A program made the translations under genes and the position numbers. DNA of 64,000 nt from Streptomonospora sp. PA3 (GTDB taxonomy: Bacteria > Actinomycetota > Actinomycetes > Streptosporangiales > Streptosporangiaceae): NCBI RefSeq assembly GCF_009728995.1, contig NZ_VTZW01000010.1:1-64000 (forward strand). The letters are read 5' to 3'. Shown in pieces: positions 1-7,930 of the stretch. The notes under the pieces are model-generated. The model was not told the DNA's origin, made no database searches, and saw only the letters and a list, made by a program, of their open reading frames with translations. Each line of letters starts with the position of its first letter. Within the stretch, counting starts at the first letter, position 1.

Positions 1-1
1 G

Positions 2-1855
<1,854 letters not shown>

Positions 1856-1877
1856 CGGCCCCTGAACGCGGACCGGC

Positions 1878-1928
1878 GGCCCCCGGCCGACGGGGACGGC
1901 GAACGCCCGTCCCCGTCGGCCGGGGGCC
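1878..1928 (+). terminator. Strong hairpin terminator after rpoB
   Basis: A perfect 22-bp inverted repeat (1878-1899 with 1907-1928) encloses a 7-nt loop, starting 22 nt after the rpoB stop. No T-run follows, as is common in high-GC actinomycetes. It separates rpoB from the convergent methyltransferase gene and argues that no co-transcribed rpoC lies downstream. Confidence 0.85.
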
Positions 1929-1992
1929 CTACGCGCATTCGGCGCGGGGCGCGCACGAGTGCGCGGCTCGCTGCGGACACGCCCACGGCGGC

Positions 1993-2805
1993 CTACGGCT
2001 TGCTCGCCACCGCCATCAGGTGCGAGCTGGCGCCGAGGAGGCTCGGCTCCTGTTCGACGCGCGCGATGGCGCGCAGCGCCGCGTGCCGGGCGACCGGGTC
2101 GTCCAGGTCGAGGTTCATGCTCGCCTGGGCGCACGGGCCCTCCACCGCGTACACCTCGGCGTCCGAAAAGCCGCTGCGGCGGACCTCCTCGCGAAGCTCG
2201 TCCGGGCGGTGGAAGTAGGCGAGCGTGAACCATCCGGGCCGGCCTTCGGGGTTGCGGTGGACCCCGGTGTCCAGGTCGCCCTCGATGACGCCCTCGAACA
2301 CCGGATCTGCGGCCATCCCGGCACGCAGTCCGTCGAGCGTCGAGGCGAACCGGGAGATCGCCGCGGCGAGCAGCCGGCCGCCCGGGCGGAGCACCCGGTA
2401 GGCCTCGGTCAGCGCCGACTCCCGGTCCCGCGCCTCGGTCAGGTGGTACAGCGGTCCGAGCAGCAGCACCGCGTCGGCCGTTGCGGAGGCGGCGGGAAGC
2501 CCGCGCGCGTCGCCCACCACGGCACCGGCCAGCGGTGCGGCGGCCTGCCGGGCCGACGCGGCCCGTGCCGCGTCGACGTGGGCGGGGACGGGATCGAGCA
2601 GGTAGACCTCGTAGCCGGCTTCGGCCAGCGGGAGGGCGTATGCGCCTTCGGCGCCGCCGACGTCCCAGACGACGGCCGGAGCGGACGGCAGGAAGCGCGC
2701 CAGAAGCTCGCGGGTGCGCAGCGCCTCCAGCCGCCCCCATGTCCCCAGGCGGTCGCGCTCGACACCTCGGGAATAGTGCGCGACAACCTCGTCACTCGGT
2801 CGCAT
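1993..2805 (-). CDS. Class I SAM-dependent methyltransferase
   Basis: A 270-residue Rossmann-fold methyltransferase. Motif I is VWDVGGAEGAYALPLAEAG, with the acidic end of beta-2 at YEVYLLDPV. A UbiE/Methyltransf_11-like block follows (ADAVLLLGPLYHLTEARDR, then EAYRVLRPGGRLLAAAISRF). The substrate is unknown. The start chosen is MRPSDEVVAHYSRG at 2805. An in-frame upstream methionine at 2841 would add 12 residues with no family similarity. It converges on the orphan rpoB. Its GC and codon use match the neighbours. Small-molecule methylation is likely, but no partner gene identifies the target. Confidence 0.85.
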   Translation of the reverse strand: MRPSDEVVAHYSRGVERDRLGTWGRLEALRTRELLARFLPSAPAVVWDVGGAEGAYALPLAEAGYEVYLLDPVPAHVDAARAASARQAAAPLAGAVVGDARGLPAASATADAVLLLGPLYHLTEARDRESALTEAYRVLRPGGRLLAAAISRFASTLDGLRAGMAADPVFEGVIEGDLDTGVHRNPEGRPGWFTLAYFHRPDELREEVRRSGFSDAEVYAVEGPCAQASMNLDLDDPVARHAALRAIARVEQEPSLLGASSHLMAVASKP

Positions 2806-2958
2806 GCCCTTACCCCAGCACAGTATCCCGGCGGTGTGCATCTCCTTTTGTCCGGCCGCTCGTCCGGGCTGTCAACCGCCGACGCACGGTGGCAACGGTG
2901 CGGGCGGCGCGGTTGCCCGGTCGAGATTTCGAGATTCCCGCTCTCCTAGGCTGCCGGC

Positions 2959-3345
2959 ATGAACCTGGATCTGGTCACCGTCGTCGTCGACGAGTACGAT
3001 CCGGCGATCGAATTCTTCGTCGGCGCCCTGGGATTCGAACTCGCGGAGGACTCTCCGGCGGTGACCAACGACGGACGCCCGAAGCGGTGGGTCGTGGTGC
3101 GTCCGCCCGGGGCCGCGACGGGCGTGCTGCTCGCCCGTGCCGACGGGGAGCACCAGGCCGCGGCGGTCGGCGCACAGGTCGCCGGACGCGTGGGGTTCTT
3201 CCTCCGGGTGGAGGACTTCGCGGCCGCCCACGCGCGGATGGTCGAGGCGGGGGTCCGCTTCGTCACCGAACCGCGCACGGAGCCCTACGGCCGCGTCGCG
3301 GTCTTCCTCGACATCGCAGGCAACCGCTGGGACCTTCTCGGCTGA
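2959..3345 (+). CDS. VOC family protein (glyoxalase/bleomycin-resistance fold)
   Basis: 128 residues in one vicinal-oxygen-chelate domain: MNLDLVTVVVDEYDPAIEFFVGALGFEL at the N-terminus (paired beta-alpha-beta unit) and VAVFLDIAGNRWDLLG at the C-terminus. The length is typical of single-domain VOC proteins, which dimerise to form a metal site. The first position usually filled by a metal-binding His is V or D here, so it may be non-enzymatic or only substrate binding. It stands alone between a divergent methyltransferase and a DedA gene. The substrate is unknown. Confidence 0.85.
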   Translation: MNLDLVTVVVDEYDPAIEFFVGALGFELAEDSPAVTNDGRPKRWVVVRPPGAATGVLLARADGEHQAAAVGAQVAGRVGFFLRVEDFAAAHARMVEAGVRFVTEPRTEPYGRVAVFLDIAGNRWDLLG

Positions 3346-3529
3346 CCGCCGCCTGCGGCGCCGGCTCGGGTGGGGGCACCACTACAGGGGTTCGGGCGGT
3401 CGCACCATGGCGGCGGATACGGCGCGGCCCATAGTCTGCTCGCCATGCCGGTTCTTGCCATGATCCCCTCCCCGACCGCCCTGCCCTCCCAGGCCGCTCG
3501 GACCCGCTCGCCGGAAACGGCGGGCCGCC

Positions 3530-4204
3530 GTGGTTGACGCGATCAACGGGATCATCTCCGGGGCCATGGCGTCGCAGTGGGCGCTGGTGGCGATCTTCCT
3601 GGTCTGCGTCCTCGACGCGTTCTTCCCCGTGGTGCCCAGCGAGACGACGGTCATCGCCGCCGGCGCGCTGGCCGCCTCCGGGGACGCGGACCTGGCCGCC
3701 GCGATCGCGGTGGCGGCGGCGGGCGCCTTCGTCGGCGACCACGTCTCCTACGCGATCGGGCGCCTGCTCGGCACCCGCGCCACCGCGCGCCTGCTCCCGG
3801 GCAAGCGTGGCCGTGCGGCCCGTGAATGGGCGACCGGTGCGCTGCGGGTGCGCGGCGGGCTGATGATCGTGGCGCTGCGCTTCGTCCCCGGAGGACGCAC
3901 CGCTACCACGTTCGCCGCCGGAACCCTGGAATACCCCCTCGCCCGGTTCGCCGCCTTCGCCGCGCTGGCCGCCGTGCTGTGGGCGCTGTACTCGGGACTC
4001 GTCGGCTTCGCCGCCGGAGAGGCCTTCGCGGGAAACCACCTGCTGGCCGTCACGATCGGTGTGGGGTTCTCCGCCGGCATCGGCATCGCCACTGAAGCGG
4101 TGCGGTTTCTGGTGCGCCGGCGCCGCCGCGCGGCCTCGTCCGGAGCGGCTCAGCCTCCCCCGCCCGCAGTCGCCGAGCCCGATGCCACGGGCGCGGCCCG
4201 GTGA
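3530..4204 (+). CDS. DedA family membrane protein
   Basis: A 224-residue integral membrane protein of the DedA/SNARE-associated (VTT) family, implicated in lipid flipping and membrane homeostasis. The family signature is visible: an N-terminal reentrant region (FFPVVPSETTVIAAGALA), GDHVSYAIGRLLGTR, then FVPGGRTATTFAAG, where the conserved R/G pair lies. Two long C-terminal hydrophobic helices and a basic, proline-rich tail follow. It starts at GTG 3530, with no strong ribosome binding site directly upstream. It is monocistronic and convergent with the next gene. Confidence 0.88.
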   Translation: MVDAINGIISGAMASQWALVAIFLVCVLDAFFPVVPSETTVIAAGALAASGDADLAAAIAVAAAGAFVGDHVSYAIGRLLGTRATARLLPGKRGRAAREWATGALRVRGGLMIVALRFVPGGRTATTFAAGTLEYPLARFAAFAALAAVLWALYSGLVGFAAGEAFAGNHLLAVTIGVGFSAGIGIATEAVRFLVRRRRRAASSGAAQPPPPAVAEPDATGAAR

Positions 4205-4318
4205 ACGCCGGCCCGGGCGGATCCGGGAGCGGATCCGGGAAAGGGCTTCAGCGGCGGCCGACCGGGCGATCGGCAGGGTCGGCATGCCCGTCTTCCCCGC
4301 TTTCGCCCTGCCGGGCGG

Positions 4319-4425
4319 AACCGCATGCGGTTTCCACGCGTCCTCTCCGGGGTCCCGCATCCTTGCGGGACGCACCTGCCGAATCGGCGGATACGCGTGG
4401 GACTCGCCGGTCGGCCTGCCGACCG
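4319..4425. terminator. Cluster of three hairpins between convergent genes
   Basis: Three inverted repeats lie in the 244-bp gap between convergent genes. They are AACCGCATGCGGTT (4319-4332), GTCCCGCA-TCCT-TGCGGGAC (4352-4371) and CGGTCGGC-CT-GCCGACCG (4408-4425). They probably act as a bidirectional terminator region. Confidence 0.6.
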
Positions 4426-4448
4426 CGGCCGCCCGGGCGGCGGACGGC

Positions 4449-5318
4449 TCAGACCTTCTCGGCGTAGACCGAGCGCTCGGCGTCCGTCGTACCCAGCGCG
4501 CGCCCGGTCGGGGCGACGTAGCGGGCCGCGAACTCCCGCGCGCCCGCCTGCTCGACTTCGCGCCAGCCGTATCCGGCGAGGAATCCCGCCACCTCTTCGG
4601 GCCGCATCCCGAAGCGCCACAGGCCTTCCCGCACCACCCACTTGTTGTAGGCCGCCTCGGCCCCGAACAGGTTCGTGCCGTCGATGAGGTCGCGATGGAC
4701 GTAGGTGAAGACGAGCCGGCTTCCGGCGGTGGCCTCGGCCAGGACGTCGAACGTCGCCCGGACGGCCTCCTCATCCAGGTACTGGGTGACGGCCTCCCAG
4801 ACGAAGAAGGTGCGCCACCGCTTCCGGTAGCCGTGCGCGGCGAGGGCGCCGGCGAGATCGCCGGTCGCGAAGTCCAGCGGGACCAGCGTCGCCGATCCGG
4901 GTACCGCCCCGCCGTAGGCGCGGCGCAGGACGGCCCGCTTGCGGTCGATGTTCTCGGGCAGGTCGACCTCGAAGACCGGTGTCGCCTCCAGCGCGGGCAG
5001 GCGGTAGGCGCGGTCGTCGAATCCCGCCCCGAGGACGACGACGGCGTCGATACCCGACTCCGCGCTCTCGGCCAGGCGGTCGTCGACGTAGCGCTTGCGG
5101 CACAGCATGTTCGCCCACAGGCCGGGGATCCGCTTCTCCATGCTGCGGATCGTCCACCGGCGCACCGGAGCCAACCGGTTGGCGGCCGCGAACCAGCGCG
5201 CACCGCCGGTGAGGAACCGGTGGGCCAGCGGATCGCGGATCAGCGGGTGCTCGTCGAACTGGTCGACCGCGACGATGGCCATCGGACCGTCCGCGGTCCG
5301 AGCCGCCGGATTGCTCAT
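4449..5318 (-). CDS. Class I SAM-dependent methyltransferase (leucine carboxyl methyltransferase-like)
   Basis: 289 residues of the LCM/PpmA-type family. The motif I region is IDAVVVLGAGFDDRAYRLPAL, with the acidic residue in VFEVDLPENIDRKRAVLRRA. FFVWEAVTQYLDEEAVRATF is the characteristic family block. The start at 5318 (MSNPAARTADGP) is set by a 4-nt ATGA overlap with the upstream regulator. The open frame continues further upstream but has no family similarity there. Members methylate carboxylates or hydroxyls of small molecules; the substrate here is unknown. It is co-transcribed with the GbsR/MarR regulator and so is probably controlled by it. Confidence 0.88.
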   Translation of the reverse strand: MSNPAARTADGPMAIVAVDQFDEHPLIRDPLAHRFLTGGARWFAAANRLAPVRRWTIRSMEKRIPGLWANMLCRKRYVDDRLAESAESGIDAVVVLGAGFDDRAYRLPALEATPVFEVDLPENIDRKRAVLRRAYGGAVPGSATLVPLDFATGDLAGALAAHGYRKRWRTFFVWEAVTQYLDEEAVRATFDVLAEATAGSRLVFTYVHRDLIDGTNLFGAEAAYNKWVVREGLWRFGMRPEEVAGFLAGYGWREVEQAGAREFAARYVAPTGRALGTTDAERSVYAEKV

Positions 5319-5791
5319 GACGGGCCTTCCTTTCCGGGCGGGGGCGGCGCCTCGGCGAACACCTTCACCAGCCAGGACAGGACCTCGTAGGACTCGCGGA
5401 CGCGTGCTGCGCGCGCGCTGTCGGGGCCGAGGAGGTCCATGCCCTCTCGCGCGACCTCGACGTAGGAGGCCACACCGGCGATCTGCCGCTGGACGACCCG
5501 GTACCAGGCGTCGTCGTCGACGCGGTAGTACACCGTGCGCTCGCCGGGGCGGGTGCGCCGGGTCACGAGCTCCATGGTGGTCAGCATGCGGATGTTCGTG
5601 GTCAGCGACGCCCGGCTGGCACCGATGGCCGCGCTGATCTCTCCGGCGGACTGCTCCGGCGGGTCGCAGATCATCAGCCACCCCATGATCCGCCCGGCGA
5701 TCGGCGGGATCCCGTCGGCACTGAGGACCGTGGCGACACGCTCCACCCACGCGAGCGCCTCCCCCTGCTCGGGCGACCGGCCTTCCGCCAT
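5315..5791 (-). CDS. GbsR/MarR-family winged-helix transcriptional regulator
   Basis: 158 residues. A winged helix-turn-helix is seen in PPIAGRIMGWLMICDPPEQSAGEISAAIGASRASLTTNIRMLTTMELVTRRTRPGERTVYYRVDDD. A C-terminal helical dimerisation segment follows. It resembles GbsR-type MarR proteins, which respond to small ligands. It overlaps the methyltransferase gene by 4 nt, so the two form one transcription unit. A large imperfect palindrome just upstream (5807-5846) is the obvious autoregulatory operator. Confidence 0.87.
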   Translation of the reverse strand: MAEGRSPEQGEALAWVERVATVLSADGIPPIAGRIMGWLMICDPPEQSAGEISAAIGASRASLTTNIRMLTTMELVTRRTRPGERTVYYRVDDDAWYRVVQRQIAGVASYVEVAREGMDLLGPDSARAARVRESYEVLSWLVKVFAEAPPPPGKEGPS

Positions 5792-5806
5792 GCGATTCCT
5801 TCCGTG

Positions 5807-5846
5807 GTTGCTAGCAATTTCAGTATCTTATGAAATAGCTGGCAAC
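5807..5846. promoter_or_regulatory. Large palindromic operator upstream of gbsR-like gene
   Basis: A 16-bp half site, GTTGCTAGCAATTTCA (5807-5822), faces TGAAATAGCTGGCAAC (5831-5846) across an 8-bp spacer, with 14 of 16 positions complementary. It begins 15 bp before the start codon of the minus-strand regulator, so binding would occlude transcription of the regulator-methyltransferase pair. Confidence 0.7.
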
Positions 5847-5954
5847 GCAATGCCCGCATGCCGAAACCGACGACGACCCGCACAGTCGTTTCGGTTCCGG
5901 GCACCGACTCCGGAGGGCTGCGCAGCGACGACCCACAGGTACTGGATTCTGTCC

Positions 5955-6018
5955 GACCGAAGTGCATTGTTTCGGTCACCGTGGGCCACTGACCGACTTT
6001 CCGTCTTATTGACGAAAA
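5955..6018. promoter_or_regulatory. Two operator-like inverted repeats before the NrtR-like gene
   Basis: GACCGAA-9-TTCGGTC (5955-5977) is perfect. TTTCCGTC-TTATT-GACGAAAA (5998-6018) matches at 7 of 8 positions. They sit 55 and 14 bp before the ATG at 6033. NrtR-type Nudix regulators typically bind such AT-rich palindromes at their own promoters, so these are candidate autoregulatory sites. Confidence 0.5.
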
Positions 6019-6032
6019 GCTATAGTCGCGCC

Positions 6033-6767
6033 ATGTCCGATGAGCTCTGGGAACCGCCTTCTGTGCTGGTCGCTGTCGATCTGGTCATCCTGACCTTGAG
6101 GTCCGCGAAGCTGCATGTCCTTCTGGTAGAGCGCGGAATCGCCCCCTATGAAGGCGACCAGGCGCTTCCCGGCGGCTTCCTGAACAACGTCAGTGAGGAC
6201 ATCCTGACCGCGGCCCACCGCGAGCTGCGCGAGGAGGCCGGCCTGGACGCCTCGCGGTTGCACCTCGAACAGCTGGGCGCCTACGGGGCACCGTCGCGTG
6301 ATCCGCGAGGACGCGTCGTCTCCGTCGCCTACCTGGCGATCGCCCCCGGCCTTCCCGAACCGATCGCAGGAACGGACGCGGCGAGCGCGTGCTGGAGACC
6401 GGTGGAAGACGTCACCTCAGGCCAGCTGAGACTCGCTTTCGACCACGAGCAGATTCTGACTGACGGGGTCGAGCGCGCCCGCACGAAGATCGAGCACTCC
6501 GCCCTTGCTACCGCTTTCTGCGATGAGACGTTCACGATTTCGGATCTTCAGCAAGTCTACGAGACGGTGTGGGGTGTCAGGCTCGACTCGCGCAATTTCT
6601 ACCGCAAGGTGCAGGCCGCGCGCGGGTTCATTACCCCGGCGGGCTCGAATCGCCGAAGAAGCACCAAGGGAAGACCCGCACAACTGTTCCGGCGGGGACC
6701 ACGGACTGTACTGCACCCCCCGCTGGTCCGGCCTGATCCACCGACGAGGAACGAGAGGACGGAATGA
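6033..6767 (+). CDS. NrtR-like Nudix-domain transcriptional regulator
   Basis: 244 residues. Residues about 8-150 form a Nudix fold (VDLVILTLRSAKLHVLLVERG, LPGGFLNNVSEDILTAAHREL, REEAGL). Residues about 150-235 form the NrtR-type winged helix (RLAFDHEQILTDGVERARTKI, FTISDLQQVYETVWGVRLDSRNF, GRPAQLF). NrtR proteins repress NAD-salvage genes and respond to ADP-ribose-type ligands. The Nudix box has one extra residue between the Gly and the first Glu (GFLNNVSE rather than G-x5-E), so hydrolysis may be lost while ligand sensing remains. ATG 6033 is chosen because the domain starts there and hairpins lie upstream. Its stop overlaps the next ATG (ATGA, 6764-6767), which makes it the first gene of a three-gene operon. 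Confidence 0.85.
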   Translation: MSDELWEPPSVLVAVDLVILTLRSAKLHVLLVERGIAPYEGDQALPGGFLNNVSEDILTAAHRELREEAGLDASRLHLEQLGAYGAPSRDPRGRVVSVAYLAIAPGLPEPIAGTDAASACWRPVEDVTSGQLRLAFDHEQILTDGVERARTKIEHSALATAFCDETFTISDLQQVYETVWGVRLDSRNFYRKVQAARGFITPAGSNRRRSTKGRPAQLFRRGPRTVLHPPLVRPDPPTRNERTE

Positions 6768-7930
6768 CCGATAACACGGTGGTGATGCTCACCGCCCTCA
6801 ACCTGGAGTACGAGGCTGTTCGGCAGAAACTGGTCGACCCCGGGATTCACCGCCATGAGCGAGGAACGCGGTTCGAGGTCGGCGCGCTGCCGCGCGCCCG
6901 ATGCCGTGTGGCACTGGGCCTTACCGGTAAAGGCAACCACTCGGCCGCGGTCCTCGCTGAGCGGGCGATGCACGAGTTCTCCCCGAAACTGATGATGTTC
7001 GTCGGAGTGGCCGGTGCGTTGCGGGAATCGGCTCAGCTGGGCGACGTTGTGATGGCGACGCACATCTACGCCTACCACGGTGGCACAAGCGAGGACGACG
7101 GTCTCAAAGCGCGCCCTCGAGTCTGGGAGGTCGCGCACGAAATTAGCCAGATCGCCTCACATCTAGGCCGGACCGGGGACTGGGCCGACCGGATACCACC
7201 GGGCGACCGCGCGCCGCAGCTCCACTTCGGGGCCATTGCCGCCGGTGAGGTGGTGCAGAATTCGCAGATCTCCTACCAAGCAGAATGGATTAGGAACATC
7301 TACAACGACGCGCTGGCGATCGAGATGGAGGCCGCAGGCGTGGCTCAGGCCGGCCACCTGAACGGGTCCCCGGTCGCCGTTATCCGCGGTATCAGCGATC
7401 GGGCCGATGGAACCAAGACCACCGAAACGGATGCCGACTGGCAACCCGCCGCGGCCGCGAACGCGGCGGCGTTGGCCGTTCGACTCGCCGAGGAACTCAC
7501 CAGCGAATGGGAGCAGGCCGCCATGCACGATGCCAACTCCGCGCGAGGCCGGGGAACGGCCGCGACTGGAAGCGTCGTCAACAACAACACCGCCGGCCAG
7601 GTCGGGATTCAGGCCGGAACGGTCATCGGGAGCAACGTCTCGATGAGCGCGCAACCGACTCCGGAGCCCGCCGCGGGATTGATCACGAAGCTAGACGAAC
7701 TGCGAGCCTCGCTGACCCGCGAACACGCCGCGGGCAACCTCCGCGACGACGAGTTCGCGGCGGCACAAGCGGAACTCGACACGGCCGGTAAAGCCCTGGA
7801 AGGGGACGCCCCACAGGCCACGAGCACGCTTGTCCTCGCCCTCAAGCGGCTGCGCGGACTGGTCGGCGACCTGGCGGAGCCGGCGGCCAAGGTGGCGGCG
7901 TTCCTCGCAGCTGCGCAGGGGCTGTCATGA
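6764..7930 (+). CDS. Nucleoside phosphorylase/MTAN-fold protein with C-terminal RHIM-like motif
   Basis: 388 residues. Residues 1-250 are a PNP_UDP/MTA-SAH-nucleosidase fold: VVMLTALNLEYEAV carries the N-terminal Glu, FVGVAGALRESAQLGDVV follows, then LAIEMEAAGVAQ (E187, E189) and VIRGISDRAD (D212). These match the catalytic Glu and Asp positions of MTA/SAH nucleosidases. A Gly/Asn-rich short motif follows at 271-293 (core VGIQAGTVIGSNV), then a helical segment 300-388. PNP-fold domains are known in bacterial conflict proteins, where they could destroy a nucleotide or NAD-derived pool. The motif resembles RHIM/BASS amyloid-type adaptors and nearly repeats in the next protein. Both ends overlap neighbours by 4 nt. 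The exact substrate is unknown. Confidence 0.85.
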   Translation: MTDNTVVMLTALNLEYEAVRQKLVDPGIHRHERGTRFEVGALPRARCRVALGLTGKGNHSAAVLAERAMHEFSPKLMMFVGVAGALRESAQLGDVVMATHIYAYHGGTSEDDGLKARPRVWEVAHEISQIASHLGRTGDWADRIPPGDRAPQLHFGAIAAGEVVQNSQISYQAEWIRNIYNDALAIEMEAAGVAQAGHLNGSPVAVIRGISDRADGTKTTETDADWQPAAAANAAALAVRLAEELTSEWEQAAMHDANSARGRGTAATGSVVNNNTAGQVGIQAGTVIGSNVSMSAQPTPEPAAGLITKLDELRASLTREHAAGNLRDDEFAAAQAELDTAGKALEGDAPQATSTLVLALKRLRGLVGDLAEPAAKVAAFLAAAQGLS

